A stretch of DNA of 64,000 nt from Aureimonas altamirensis (GTDB taxonomy: Bacteria; Pseudomonadota; Alphaproteobacteria; Rhizobiales; Rhizobiaceae). The position numbers were made by a program, and so were the translations under genes. Below, piece by piece: positions 1 through 9,240 of this stretch. The notes below the pieces were generated by a model. The model worked only from the letters and a program-made list of their open reading frames with translations. It did not search any database and was not told the DNA's origin. The DNA lies in contig NZ_JAMQCO010000006.1 in assembly GCF_023702225.1 (NCBI RefSeq), positions 172,120-236,119 on the forward strand, written 5' to 3'. Positions within the stretch are counted from its first letter, which is position 1. Each line of letters starts with the position of its first letter.

Positions 1-60
1 CCGCCCCATATTACTTCCGGCTTGCTGAACGGCTCCCGGACGGGCATCGATAAGCCATGA
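1..60 (+). CDS. 3' end of an unidentified upstream gene (partial)
   Basis: From the first base, frame 1 is open for 19 codons and stops with TGA that overlaps the ATG of the next gene as ATGA. That overlap is the usual junction between translationally coupled genes in this window, so this is probably the tail of a gene starting outside it. The residues are too few to identify a family. It could be chance readthrough. Confidence 0.4.
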   Translation, partial: PPHITSGLLNGSRTGIDKP

Positions 61-809
61 ACGATCCCTCCGTCAGCCTGTTGCTCGTCCTGGCCGCCAC
101 CTTCCTGATGGCAGGGCTCGTCAAGGGCATCACCGGCATGGGCCTTCCAACGGTCGCGATGGGCGTCCTCGGCGCGCTCATATCGCCCCTCGCGGCGGCC
201 GGGCTGCTTCTGGTGCCGTCCTTCGTCACGAATGTCTGGCAGCTTCTGACCGGCGGAAACCTTTCCGCAATCGTCGCACGCCTGTGGACCATGATGCTTG
301 CCGTGGCCGCCGGAACGCTGGCCAGTGCCGGCATTATCAGCGGTACCGGCACAGGTGCGGCCACCGCGGCACTGGGAGCGACCCTTATCCTTTATGCTGG
401 CTACACCCTGCTTGCCCGCCAGATCACCATTCCGCCCAGGCACGAACCGTGGCTTTCTCCGCTTGTGGGGTTCGTCACGGGGCTCGTGACGGGCGCGACC
501 GGCGTCTTCGTCATCCCGGCGGTCCCGTATCTGCAGGCGCTCGGCCTCGAGCGCGACGATCTGGTCCAGGCGCTGGGCCTGTCGTTTACCGTGTCCACCG
601 TCGCCCTTGCACTGGGAATAGGCATGCATGGCGGTTTGGAGTTCGCTGATATCGGCCTGTCCGCGCTGGCGGTCCTTCCGGCATTGGCGGGCATGGCGCT
701 TGGCCAGAGGCTGCGCAAGCGGATCAGCCCGACGGCATTCCGGCGCGGCTTTCTGATCTGTCTGCTGCTGCTTGGCTGCGAGATGCTCTTGCGGAGCATC
801 CGCGTCTGA
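57..809 (+). CDS. TauE/SafE-family membrane permease (putative sulfite/sulfonate exporter)
   Basis: A 250-residue hydrophobic protein with about seven or eight predicted membrane spans. The N-terminal GLVKGITGMGLPT matches the G-rich TauE/SafE motif, and a second copy, TGLVTGATGVFVIP, opens the second half, as expected for this internally duplicated family. Family members export sulfite, sulfoacetate or other organosulfur anions across the inner membrane, but the substrate cannot be told from sequence. The ATG overlaps the stop of the preceding partial frame, which suggests an operon. Its stop lies one base from the tRNA-Leu 3' end on the other strand. Confidence 0.85.
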   Translation: MNDPSVSLLLVLAATFLMAGLVKGITGMGLPTVAMGVLGALISPLAAAGLLLVPSFVTNVWQLLTGGNLSAIVARLWTMMLAVAAGTLASAGIISGTGTGAATAALGATLILYAGYTLLARQITIPPRHEPWLSPLVGFVTGLVTGATGVFVIPAVPYLQALGLERDDLVQALGLSFTVSTVALALGIGMHGGLEFADIGLSALAVLPALAGMALGQRLRKRISPTAFRRGFLICLLLLGCEMLLRSIRV

Positions 810-810
810 G

Positions 811-895
811 TGGTGCGGGTGGTCGGGGTCGAACCGACACTCCTTTCGGAACCGGATTTTGAGTCCGGCGCGTCTACCAATTCCACCACACCCGC
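811..895 (-). tRNA. tRNA-Leu (anticodon CAA)
   Basis: Read on the minus strand, an 85-nt cloverleaf is visible. The acceptor arms GCGGGTG and CACCCGC are followed by discriminator A and an encoded CCA. The anticodon stem pairs CCGGA with TCCGG around a loop reading CTCAAAA, so the anticodon is CAA and decodes UUG. There is a variable arm of the class II type (about a dozen bases, TCCGAAAGGAGT), as in leucine tRNAs. The T arm contains GGTTCGACCCC. The gene is convergent with the TauE/SafE gene. Confidence 0.95.
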
Positions 896-1043
896 ACGGT
901 GCAACGTGCCGGACACGCAATCGATTCCGGCAGGGACGTGCTCCTATACGACAGCTTCGTCCGCATTTCCAGATACCGTCTCTCATTCTTGAATAGCTCG
1001 ACCAGTGCTGCATACTGGTGTTGAGGGCAGGAAGGGAATCGCC

Positions 1044-2111
1044 ATGGGCAAGCTTCTTCGCGGCTGGCGTCTCGTCGCCGTTCTGGCGGTGGTGGCGCTC
1101 CTTCTCTTCCTCCTCTTCGGGCGGGGCGGCGACGATCTCGGCAGCTCCTTCGCCAGCGGCAACGGCCGTATCGAGGCGGTGGAAATCGACGTCGCCACGA
1201 AATCGCCCGGCCGGCTCAGGTCCATCGACGTGGAGGAGGGCGCCTTCGTTACTGCGGGGCAGGTTCTTGCCCAGATGGATACCGATCAGCTTACAGCGCA
1301 CAGGCGTCAGGCCGAAGCGGAATTGCGCCGCGCCACCATCGCCGTCGAAACCGCGAATGCGCAGGTGGCGCAACGCGAAGCGGAGCTGCGCGCTGCCGCC
1401 GCCGTGGTGGAGCAGCGCAAGGTGCAGCGCGACGCCGCGCAGCGCCGCCTGGAGCGCTCGGAACGCCTGTCGCGCGGCAATACCGTATCGCAACAGGTGC
1501 TGGACGACGACCGCACCGCCCAGCAGGGAAGTGTCGCGGCTCTGGCCGCGGCCGAGGCGCAATACGCGGCCGGCGAAGCCGGCGTCAACGCGGCGCGGGC
1601 CTCGGTCGTGGATGCGGAGGCGGCCGTGGATGCCGCGCGCGCCGCCATCGAAAGCATCGATGCCGATATCGCCGACGCCACCCTGACGTCCCCGAAGGAC
1701 GGGCGGGTACAATACAAGGTCGCCCAGCCGGGCGAGGTTCTGGCGGCGGGCGGGCGCGTGCTGAACCTCGTGGATCTGACCGACGTCTACATGACTTTCT
1801 TCCTGCCTACGGCACAGGCGGGACGGGTGTCCATCGGCAGCGAGGCGCGCCTGGTTCTGGATGCGTTGCCCGACGTGACCATCCCGGCGACGATCTCCTT
1901 CGTCGCCGATGTCGCGCAGTTCACTCCGAAGACGGTGGAGACGGCCGACGAACGGGAGAAGCTGATGTTCCGCGTGCGGGCCCGGATCCCTGCGGATCTG
2001 CTGCGAAAGTATATCGACATGGTCAAGACGGGCCTGCCCGGGGTCGCCTATGTGCGGCTGGACCCGGATGTGGAATGGCCGGCGCGCCTGTCCGACAACC
2101 TGGCCGAGTAG
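1044..2111 (+). CDS. HlyD-family membrane fusion protein (YhiI-like)
   Basis: 355 residues. A single N-terminal membrane anchor (about residues 8-27, LVAVLAVVALLLFLLF) precedes a lipoyl-like half, then a long Ala/Glu/Arg-rich coiled-coil hairpin (about residues 85-200), then the second lipoyl half beginning TLTSPKDGRVQY and a beta-barrel region. This is the periplasmic adaptor architecture of ABC efflux systems. The ATG at 1044 is chosen because AGGAAGGG precedes it; an in-frame start further upstream lacks this. It lies 6 bases before the RbbA-like ABC gene. The adaptor/double-ATPase/permease order matches E. coli yhiI-rbbA-yhhJ. Confidence 0.88.
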   Translation: MGKLLRGWRLVAVLAVVALLLFLLFGRGGDDLGSSFASGNGRIEAVEIDVATKSPGRLRSIDVEEGAFVTAGQVLAQMDTDQLTAHRRQAEAELRRATIAVETANAQVAQREAELRAAAAVVEQRKVQRDAAQRRLERSERLSRGNTVSQQVLDDDRTAQQGSVAALAAAEAQYAAGEAGVNAARASVVDAEAAVDAARAAIESIDADIADATLTSPKDGRVQYKVAQPGEVLAAGGRVLNLVDLTDVYMTFFLPTAQAGRVSIGSEARLVLDALPDVTIPATISFVADVAQFTPKTVETADEREKLMFRVRARIPADLLRKYIDMVKTGLPGVAYVRLDPDVEWPARLSDNLAE

Positions 2112-2117
2112 GCCCGC

Positions 2118-4856
2118 ATGGACGCTGTCGCGCCCGTTGTACGGCTTGGAGGGATCCGCCTCGCCTACAAGGCGGTCAAGGCCCTGGACGGGATCACGCT
2201 CACCATACCGGCCGGCATCACGGTCGGGCTGATCGGGCCCGATGGCGTCGGCAAATCGAGCATGCTCTCGCTGATCGCCGGCGCGACGGAAATCCAGACG
2301 GGCACGGTTTCTGTACTTGGCGGCGACATGGCGGATGCGGAGCACCGCCGCCTTGCCGGTCCACGCATCGCCTACATGCCGCAGGGGCTCGGCAAGAACC
2401 TGTATCCGACCCTGTCGGTCTTCGAGAATGTCGATTTCTTCGGTCGTATCTTCGGCCATGACAAGGCCGAGCGGCAGCGGCGTATCGCCGATCTCCTGGA
2501 GGCAACCGGGCTGACGGCCTTCGCCGGGAGGCCGGCGCAGAAATTGTCGGGCGGCATGAAGCAGAAGCTCGGCCTGTGCTGCGCGCTGATCCACGACCCC
2601 GATCTTCTCATTCTCGACGAGCCGACGACCGGCGTCGATCCGCTGTCGCGGCGCCAGTTCTGGGAGTTGATCGACGTCATTCGCAAGAGCCGCCCCGGCA
2701 TGAGCGTGCTGGTGGCAACGGCCTACATGGAAGAGGCGGCCCGCTTCGACTGGCTGGTAGCAATGAACGACGGCAAGGTTCTTGCCACCGGCACGCCGGA
2801 CGAGATCCTGGGACGGACCGGGCAACACAGCCTCGATGCGGCTTTCATAGCGCTCCTGCCCGAGGCGGAACGCCGCGGACATGCCGACATAGCTATCGCG
2901 CCGCGCGTGCCCGATGCGGATGAGGAGATCGCCATCGAGGCCGAACATCTGACCATGCGTTTCGGCGATTTCACCGCTGTCGACGACGTCAGTTTCCGTA
3001 TTCCGCGCGGGGAGATCTTCGGGTTTCTGGGTTCCAACGGCTCGGGAAAATCGACCACCATGAAAATGCTGACCGGGCTGCTGGCGGCCAGCGAAGGTAC
3101 GGCCCGGCTGTTCGGCCGCGAGGTGGACGCGAGCGATCTCGATATCCGACGCAAGGTCGGTTACATGTCTCAGGCCTTCTCGCTCTATACCGAGTTGACC
3201 GTCCGGCAGAACCTGGCCTTGCACGCAAGGCTGTTCCGGCTTCCCGAAGGCGAGATCACCGACCGTGTCGACGACATGCTGGCCCGCTTCGACCTGGAGG
3301 ACGTCGCAGACAGCTATCCGGACGCCCTGCCGCTCGGCGTGCGCCAGCGGCTTTCGCTCGCCGTAGCGCTGATCCACAAGCCCGACATCCTCATCCTGGA
3401 CGAGCCGACCTCGGGCGTCGACCCGGTCGCGCGCGACGCGTTCTGGCAACAACTGATCGACCTGTCACGCAAGGACAAGGTCACGATCTTCATCTCGACC
3501 CATTTCATGAACGAGGCCGAACGCTGCGATCGGATTTCCCTCATGCATGCCGGCAAGGTGTTGAAGTCGGACACGCCGGACGGGATCGTGAGGGCCGAGG
3601 GCGCCGCTACCCTTGAAGAGGCGTTCATCGCCGTTCTGGAACGCGCCATGGGTCCGCAGCCGAAGCCTCGCGCCCCGGAAGCCGGCACGAAGTCGACCGG
3701 CGAGGCAGCCGTCAGGCGTACGCGCCGCCGCTTCGACCCCCGCCGCATGCTCAGCTACACGCACCGCGAGCAACTGGAACTCCGGCGCGACCCGATCCGC
3801 GCGACGCTCGCCATCCTTGGCAGCGTCATCCTGATGTTCGTCATCGGTTATGGCATCAACATGGATGTCGAGGATCTGAGCTTCGCCATACTCGACCGCG
3901 ACGACTCTTCCATCAGCCGCGATTACGCGCTGAATATCGCAGGCTCCCGCTATTTCATCGAACACGCGCCCCTGACGAGCTACGAAGAGATGGACCGCCG
4001 CATGCGCGACGGCGAACTGAGCCTAGCGATAGAGCTGCCGCCCGGTTTCGGGCGCGATCTGCTGCGTGGCGGACCGGTGGAGGTGGGCGCCTGGATCGAT
4101 GGTGCGATGCCGATGCGCGCCGAAACGGTCAGCGGCTACGTGCAGGGCATGCATCAGCAATGGCTGGCGCAGAAAGCACGCGCGCTTTACGGCGACAGGG
4201 CCGCCGCCGGCAGCTTCAATATAGAGACGCGTTATCGCTACAACCCGGACGTCCGCAGCCTGAACGCCATCGTTCCGGCGGTCATACCGCTGTTGATCCT
4301 GCTTATCCCGGCCATGCTGGCGGCACTGTCCGTGGTGCGGGAAAAGGAACTAGGCTCCATCGTGAACTTCTACGTCACGCCCGTCACACGACTGGAATTC
4401 CTGCTCGGCAAGCAATTGCCCTATGTCGTTCTCGCGATGCTCAGCTTCGCGCTTCTGACGGTTTTCGCCATCGTCGTCTTCCGCGTGCCGCTGACGGGCA
4501 GCTTCCTGACCCTGGCGACCGGCGCCCTCATCTATGTCGTTATCGCGACGGGAATGGGCCTTCTCATCTCGACATTCATGTCCAGCCAGATCGCGGCGAT
4601 CTTCGGAACCGCGCTGCTGACGTTGATACCGGCCGTGCAATATTCGGGGATGATCGACCCGGTATCGTCCCTGCAGGGCGCCGGGGCCTTCATCGGCAGG
4701 ATCTATCCCACCAGCTACTTCATGACGATCTCGCGCGGGACCTTTTCCAAGGGGCTCGGCTTCGCCGAACTCGGCGGGGCGTTCGTTCCGCTGCTCGTGA
4801 CCGAGCCGGTCCTGCTGGTGGCCGGAGCGCTCCTCCTGCGCAAGCAGGCCCGCTGA
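2118..4856 (+). CDS. rbbA: RbbA-like ABC transporter: two ATPase domains fused to an ABC-2 permease
   Basis: 912 residues, essentially the length of E. coli RbbA. NBD1 (about 8-240) has Walker [10 protein letters not shown], signature LSGGMKQKL and Walker B LLILDEP. NBD2 (about 275-505) has GSNGSGKST and ILILDEP, but its signature is degenerate, LPLGVRQRL. The C-terminal 370 residues form an ABC-2 domain: one span near 565, a large periplasmic loop, then about five spans. RbbA was described in E. coli as a ribosome-associated ATPase, but the operon context (HlyD adaptor before, ABC-2 permease after) points to an export pump. The cargo is unknown. The stop overlaps the start of the next gene by one base (TGATG). 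Confidence 0.88.
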   Translation: MDAVAPVVRLGGIRLAYKAVKALDGITLTIPAGITVGLIGPDGVGKSSMLSLIAGATEIQTGTVSVLGGDMADAEHRRLAGPRIAYMPQGLGKNLYPTLSVFENVDFFGRIFGHDKAERQRRIADLLEATGLTAFAGRPAQKLSGGMKQKLGLCCALIHDPDLLILDEPTTGVDPLSRRQFWELIDVIRKSRPGMSVLVATAYMEEAARFDWLVAMNDGKVLATGTPDEILGRTGQHSLDAAFIALLPEAERRGHADIAIAPRVPDADEEIAIEAEHLTMRFGDFTAVDDVSFRIPRGEIFGFLGSNGSGKSTTMKMLTGLLAASEGTARLFGREVDASDLDIRRKVGYMSQAFSLYTELTVRQNLALHARLFRLPEGEITDRVDDMLARFDLEDVADSYPDALPLGVRQRLSLAVALIHKPDILILDEPTSGVDPVARDAFWQQLIDLSRKDKVTIFISTHFMNEAERCDRISLMHAGKVLKSDTPDGIVRAEGAATLEEAFIAVLERAMGPQPKPRAPEAGTKSTGEAAVRRTRRRFDPRRMLSYTHREQLELRRDPIRATLAILGSVILMFVIGYGINMDVEDLSFAILDRDDSSISRDYALNIAGSRYFIEHAPLTSYEEMDRRMRDGELSLAIELPPGFGRDLLRGGPVEVGAWIDGAMPMRAETVSGYVQGMHQQWLAQKARALYGDRAAAGSFNIETRYRYNPDVRSLNAIVPAVIPLLILLIPAMLAALSVVREKELGSIVNFYVTPVTRLEFLLGKQLPYVVLAMLSFALLTVFAIVVFRVPLTGSFLTLATGALIYVVIATGMGLLISTFMSSQIAAIFGTALLTLIPAVQYSGMIDPVSSLQGAGAFIGRIYPTSYFMTISRGTFSKGLGFAELGGAFVPLLVTEPVLLVAGALLLRKQAR

Positions 4857-5962
4857 TGGGCGCGATCTTCCACCTCGGCGTCAAGGAACTGCGCGGCTTG
4901 ATCCGGGATCCGATGCTGTTGATCCTGATCGTCTACGCCTTCACGCTGTCGGTCTATACCGGGGCCCGGGCGCTTCCCGAGACGCTCAACCATGCCCCGA
5001 TCGCCATCGTGGACGAGGATCGCTCGCAAATCTCCGAGCGTATCTTCACGGCCTTCTACCCGCCTTATTTCACACAGCCCGCCGACATCCTTCCATTCGA
5101 GATGGATGCCAGGATGGATTCCGGCCGGGATACGTTCGCGCTCGACATACCGCCGCAGTTCCAGCGCGACCTGTTGGCCGGCCGTCAGCCGACCATCCAG
5201 TTGAACGTCGACGCGACCCGCATGTCGCAGGCTTTCACGGGGAACCGGTCCATCCAGGAGATCGTGACCGGCGAGGTCGGGCAGTATCTGGCGCGCAGCG
5301 GCGGCCGCACCGAACTGCCGGTAGAACTGTCCTTGCGCGCGCGCTTCAACCAGGAACTCGACAAGGGCTGGTTCGGCTCGATCACCAACGTCATTTCCTC
5401 GATCACGCTGCTATCGATCGTATTGACGGGGGCTGCGCTGATCCGCGAGCGCGAGCATGGCACGGTCGAGCACCTGCTGGTCATGCCCGTGACGCCGTTC
5501 CAGATCATGGCCAGCAAGGTCTGGTCCATGGGCCTCGTCGTGCTGATCGCGGCGACGGCCTCGCTGCTGCTGGTGGTGCGCGGGCTGCTCGGCGTTCCGA
5601 TCGAAGGCTCTGCGACGCTGTTCCTGTTCGGCGCCGCCTTGCAACTCTTCGCGACGACGTCGCTCGGCATCTTCCTGGCCACGCTGGCCGGCTCGATGCC
5701 GCAATTCGGCATGCTGCTCATCCTCGTGCTGCTGCCGCTCCAGGTTCTGTCCGGTTCCATGACCCCGCGCGAGAGTATGCCGGACATCATCCAGACGATC
5801 ATGCTGGCCGCGCCGAACACCCATTTCGTGATCCTGGCACAATCGGTTCTGTTTCGCGGGGCGGGCCTGTCCGTCGTGTGGCCGCAATTGCTGGCGCTGG
5901 CGGCCATCGGCACGGCCCTTTTCGCCATTTCACTGCGGCGGTTCAGGACGTTCCTGCGCTGA
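4856..5962 (+). CDS. yhhJ: ABC-2 type permease (YhhJ-like)
   Basis: 368 residues. There is a first span near residues 18-36, a long extracytoplasmic region (about 40-170), then five further spans to the C-terminus with the ABC-2 pattern around LIREREHGTVEHLLVMP. It resembles the membrane half of the preceding RbbA-like protein, with which it probably forms a heterodimeric channel. The ATG overlaps the upstream stop (TGATG), indicating translational coupling. The open frame extends far upstream inside rbbA, but that part is an out-of-frame shadow. It ends three bases from the convergent phnN stop. Confidence 0.87.
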   Translation: MGAIFHLGVKELRGLIRDPMLLILIVYAFTLSVYTGARALPETLNHAPIAIVDEDRSQISERIFTAFYPPYFTQPADILPFEMDARMDSGRDTFALDIPPQFQRDLLAGRQPTIQLNVDATRMSQAFTGNRSIQEIVTGEVGQYLARSGGRTELPVELSLRARFNQELDKGWFGSITNVISSITLLSIVLTGAALIREREHGTVEHLLVMPVTPFQIMASKVWSMGLVVLIAATASLLLVVRGLLGVPIEGSATLFLFGAALQLFATTSLGIFLATLAGSMPQFGMLLILVLLPLQVLSGSMTPRESMPDIIQTIMLAAPNTHFVILAQSVLFRGAGLSVVWPQLLALAAIGTALFAISLRRFRTFLR

Positions 5963-5965
5963 TTC

Positions 5966-6541
5966 TCAGGCTGCCGCCTGCTCTCGGAGCCTTGTCAGTG
6001 CCTCGACAAACCGGTCGATGCTGCCGGCGAGCGGCCCGGAATTGTCGATCCGTACATGAAGGCGCGCGGATGCCGGAACGTCCAGCGGTACGGCGCGCGC
6101 CAGCCGCGCATCCACCTGCTCCTCCGTCTCGCGTCCGCGTGCCAGAAGCCTGGCGCGCAACACGGCGCCGGGCGCCGTGATCTCGATGACGGCGAGGCAC
6201 GGAAAGATCTTCGCGGCGGGAGCCAGGGCCCGCCGCGACAGGTTGGCGACGGCGATGCCGCCGGCACGCGTGTGATCCAGCGCCGAAGCGGGCAGGGCGT
6301 AGGACAATTCGTGCGCGTTCCAGGACAGGCTGAAACGTCCCGTCGCCTCGGCCGCCCGAAAAGCCTCCGGCGTCATCGCCTCGTTGTCCTCGCCCCCACC
6401 TTGCGCGCGGGTAATGATACGCCGGACGAACAGCATGTCGGGATCGCCGGCCGCGCGTTCGGCAACCGCCGCCAGGACGGTGTCCTTGCCGGCTCCGCTG
6501 GGGCCCACCACGGCCACGAGGCAACCTTCCGGCTCACGCAA
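5966..6541 (-). CDS. phnN: Ribose 1,5-bisphosphate phosphokinase PhnN
   Basis: 191 residues, close to the family norm of about 185-190. A guanylate-kinase-like P-loop GPSGAGKDT sits at about residue 12. PhnN phosphorylates ribose 1,5-bisphosphate to PRPP, the last salvage step of the C-P lyase pathway. The start is taken as TTG at 6541, preceded by GGGAGGG and overlapping the phnM stop by 8 bases. A more upstream start would add unrelated residues read within phnM. It is the last gene of the phn operon. Confidence 0.88.
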   Translation of the reverse strand: MREPEGCLVAVVGPSGAGKDTVLAAVAERAAGDPDMLFVRRIITRAQGGGEDNEAMTPEAFRAAEATGRFSLSWNAHELSYALPASALDHTRAGGIAVANLSRRALAPAAKIFPCLAVIEITAPGAVLRARLLARGRETEEQVDARLARAVPLDVPASARLHVRIDNSGPLAGSIDRFVEALTRLREQAAA

Positions 6542-7652
6542 CGCGCAGACCCTCCCGCCAGACTCCGGCGACGATGGGCGGCTCGCCCTGCATGGTGCGG
6601 ATTCGAACCATATCCGCACGCAGGCCCGGCGCGAGGCGGCCCCGGTCGTTCATGCCCGCGGCCTTGGCCGGGGTATCCGTGACGAGGGCGATGGCGTCGG
6701 GCAGGCTCATGATATCGTCTTCGGCAAGAAGGAATGCGGCCTGCAACAGGCTGAAGGGCACGTAGTCCGACGACAATATGTCGAGATGGCCGGTCTCCAC
6801 CAGATCGCGGGCCGATATATTGCCGGAATGGGAGCGCCCGCGCACCACGTTGGGTGCGCCCATCAGCACGCTCATGCCGGCCTCGTGCGACAGGCGCGCC
6901 GCCTCCCGCGTGGTCGGAAATTCGGCAAGCCGGATTCCCAGCTCGACGCCCTCCGCCACATGCTCGGCGGTCGCGTCGTCATGCGAAGCGATGGGGATGG
7001 CCCGCTCACGGCATCGCGCTGCCAGGCTGCGGCGGTTGGGCGCGGCGAAGGAGGCCGATTCCGCCAGCCGCCGATCGCAGAACCGCTGGAAGTCGGCGTC
7101 GCTCATGCGGCGCTTGCCCTGATAGTAGGTCTTGTAGGCATCCAGGCTGACGAATTGCCGCTGCAAGGGGGCGTGATCCATCAGCGAGGCCAGTCGCACG
7201 CGCTCATTTCCGGCGATCGCATCGAACTCGTCCACCACATCCGGCACCGACACCTCGCAGCGCAGATGGATATAGTGATCGGCGCGCAGCCGCCCGGCGT
7301 CCATCGCGGCTCCGATGGCGCCGGCCATCTCGCGCGCGTCCTCGCCCTTCAGTTCGGTATCCCCGTCGAGGCCGACGCGCAGCGCGTCGAAGACGGTGGT
7401 TATCCCGGAGGCGGCGATCTGCGCGTCATGCGCCTGCAGCGCCGCCATGATGTTCCAGCGCACTTTCGGACGCGGCACGAAATGGCTTTCGACATGGTCG
7501 GTGTGCAGCTCAACGCAGCCCGGAACGAGCGTGTCTCCGCCCAGATCCTCGCCATGTGCGGCGCCGTCAGAGATGTCGGCAATGCGGCCATCGCGGATCT
7601 GGACCGCGCCGTGCACGATCCTGTCGCGAAGGACGATCCGTGCGTTACGCAT
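6534..7652 (-). CDS. phnM: Alpha-D-ribose 1-methylphosphonate 5-triphosphate diphosphatase PhnM
   Basis: 372 residues, an amidohydrolase-fold enzyme with the metal motif VELHTDHVESH near residue 50 and further ligands in ASHDDAT. PhnM removes pyrophosphate from the triphosphate made by PhnGHIL, giving the substrate of the PhnJ radical reaction. The ATG at 7652 begins MRNARIVLRD, which matches the family N-terminus. A longer frame adds about 20 residues with no conserved content. It lies downstream of the 2H-phosphoesterase-like gene with a 14-base gap. Confidence 0.92.
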   Translation of the reverse strand: MRNARIVLRDRIVHGAVQIRDGRIADISDGAAHGEDLGGDTLVPGCVELHTDHVESHFVPRPKVRWNIMAALQAHDAQIAASGITTVFDALRVGLDGDTELKGEDAREMAGAIGAAMDAGRLRADHYIHLRCEVSVPDVVDEFDAIAGNERVRLASLMDHAPLQRQFVSLDAYKTYYQGKRRMSDADFQRFCDRRLAESASFAAPNRRSLAARCRERAIPIASHDDATAEHVAEGVELGIRLAEFPTTREAARLSHEAGMSVLMGAPNVVRGRSHSGNISARDLVETGHLDILSSDYVPFSLLQAAFLLAEDDIMSLPDAIALVTDTPAKAAGMNDRGRLAPGLRADMVRIRTMQGEPPIVAGVWREGLRVA

Positions 7653-7666
7653 CACTGTTTCCTGGG

Positions 7667-8362
7667 TCACGGGATAAACTCCGGATGGGGCGCGCGGACG
7701 GCGAGAGGGCAACGTGCGGCCACGGTGAAGGGGGCGCCCGGATAGGGCTCGATGAAGAGGGCGAGCGCGTCGAGCGTGAGCCTGTCGCGCAGGAAGGGCG
7801 CGAAGCGCCGTTTCAGATGCATCAGGAGGGGGGCGCTTTCCGCGCCGAGCCGCCCTGTCAGCGTCATGTGGAAACGGAAATCGTCCAGCACATGCGGGTA
7901 GCCGAAGCGGTCGAGATTGGCGCGCTGACGTTCCGTCAGCCGGTCGGGCCGGCGCTTCGACCGCTCCTCCTCCGTCATGGATGCGCGAAACGGCTCGAAA
8001 TGGCGCACGGTGTCGGCTGCGAGGGCCTGGAGGTCGGCGTCTTCGACGGCCGGCGCCAGCGCGATGTATCCGCCGGGCATGGTCTTCACCTCCAGCGGCG
8101 GCATGGGGATGGCCGCGCGTCCGGACGTGAAGTCGGCGAGGGCGTCGGCGAGCATGTCGAGGTCGCGTCCGGCCGCCAGGCGAAAGGGGGCCTTGATCGT
8201 GGCGTGGAAGCCGTATCGCGCCGGCTCCGCGACCGTCGGGTCGATCCCGATATCGGGTGCGCGTGCGGGGCCGCCGGTAAAGGGATTACGGCCGAGCCAT
8301 TCCGCCGCAGCAAGCGTCAGGGGGGAATCCGCTGCGGGAGTGTAGTAGAGGCCGGCGCGCAT
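7667..8362 (-). CDS. DUF1045 / 2H phosphoesterase-fold phosphonate metabolism protein
   Basis: 231 residues. Two His-x-Thr motifs, FHATIKAPF (about residue 55) and FHMTLTGRLG (about residue 167), are the catalytic signature of the 2H phosphoesterase superfamily. The family (DUF1045) is repeatedly found in C-P lyase operons that lack the metallo-beta-lactamase PhnP. The inference is that it hydrolyses the 5-phosphoribosyl 1,2-cyclic phosphate released by PhnJ. Its ATG overlaps the phnE stop (ATGA). No phnP or phnO gene is in the window. Confidence 0.85.
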   Translation of the reverse strand: MRAGLYYTPAADSPLTLAAAEWLGRNPFTGGPARAPDIGIDPTVAEPARYGFHATIKAPFRLAAGRDLDMLADALADFTSGRAAIPMPPLEVKTMPGGYIALAPAVEDADLQALAADTVRHFEPFRASMTEEERSKRRPDRLTERQRANLDRFGYPHVLDDFRFHMTLTGRLGAESAPLLMHLKRRFAPFLRDRLTLDALALFIEPYPGAPFTVAARCPLAVRAPHPEFIP

Positions 8363-9177
8363 CAGATCACCATCCGGCGCAGGCGCTGCGATATGAGATC
8401 CATGATCGAGACGGTGACGACGACGATAATCAGGATGGCCGCCGTTTCGGCGTAATAGAAGCCGCGCACGACCTCGAACAGAACCTGTCCTATTCCACCG
8501 GCTCCGATGAGGCCGAGAACGGTTGCCGAACGGATGTTGGATTCCAGCCGATACAGCGAAAACGACATCCAGAGCGGCAGCACCTGCGGTATGACGCCGA
8601 AGATCACCTCCTGCACGCGGCTCGCGCCGGTGGTGCGGATGGCCTCGATGGGGCGCGGGTCCACTGCCTCCACCGCTTCGGAAAACAGCTTGGCGAGAAC
8701 GCCGGTCGTGTGCACGAAAAGGGCCATGACGCCGGCGAACGGCCCGAGGCCGACGGCCACCACGAACAGCACGGCGAAGACCACCTCGTGGATGGCGCGG
8801 CACAGATCCATCAGCCGTCGCGTCGGCTGCAGCACCCACCACGGCACCATGTTGTGCGCGGAAAGGATGCCGAGCGGGATGGAGAAGACGACGGCCAGGA
8901 ATGTGCCCCAGATCGCGATCTGGATGGTGACGAGCATCTCTTCCAGATAGAAGCGCCAGTCGGCGAAGTTGGGCGACAGGAAGCCGCTCAGATAGTCCGC
9001 CATATTGCCGGCATCGGTGAAGAGATAGGGCCAACGCTCCATCTCGGCCGGGCCCCAGCTCCAGGCAAGGGCCACGACCACTCCGGCGGCAAGCGCCGGC
9101 ATCTGCCAGCGGGCGCCCTTCGCCGTCCGTGCCGGCGACGCGGCCCCGGCTCCCGTCATGTTCGCGGTATCGCTCAT
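8362..9177 (-). CDS. phnE: Phosphonate ABC transporter permease PhnE
   Basis: 271 residues, about six membrane spans, with the inner-membrane permease EAA-type loop around [21 protein letters not shown]. It forms the channel of the phosphonate importer with PhnC and PhnD. AAGGA lies about 8 bases upstream of the ATG. Only one phnE copy is present, whereas many alphaproteobacterial phn loci carry two (phnE1/E2), so it presumably works as a homodimer. There is a 63-base gap to phnD. Confidence 0.93.
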   Translation of the reverse strand: MSDTANMTGAGAASPARTAKGARWQMPALAAGVVVALAWSWGPAEMERWPYLFTDAGNMADYLSGFLSPNFADWRFYLEEMLVTIQIAIWGTFLAVVFSIPLGILSAHNMVPWWVLQPTRRLMDLCRAIHEVVFAVLFVVAVGLGPFAGVMALFVHTTGVLAKLFSEAVEAVDPRPIEAIRTTGASRVQEVIFGVIPQVLPLWMSFSLYRLESNIRSATVLGLIGAGGIGQVLFEVVRGFYYAETAAILIIVVVTVSIMDLISQRLRRMVI

Positions 9178-9240
9178 CTTCGATCCTTTCCGGCGGACGG
9201 CGACGGCGCGCCGCCGTCCGCTTCGGCGTGAAAACCGGGG

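Noticed and set aside
4160-4855. N-terminal 230 codons of the open frame containing yhhJ
   Set aside because: They lie inside rbbA in another frame. The ATG at 4856 coupled to the rbbA stop gives the normal YhhJ length.
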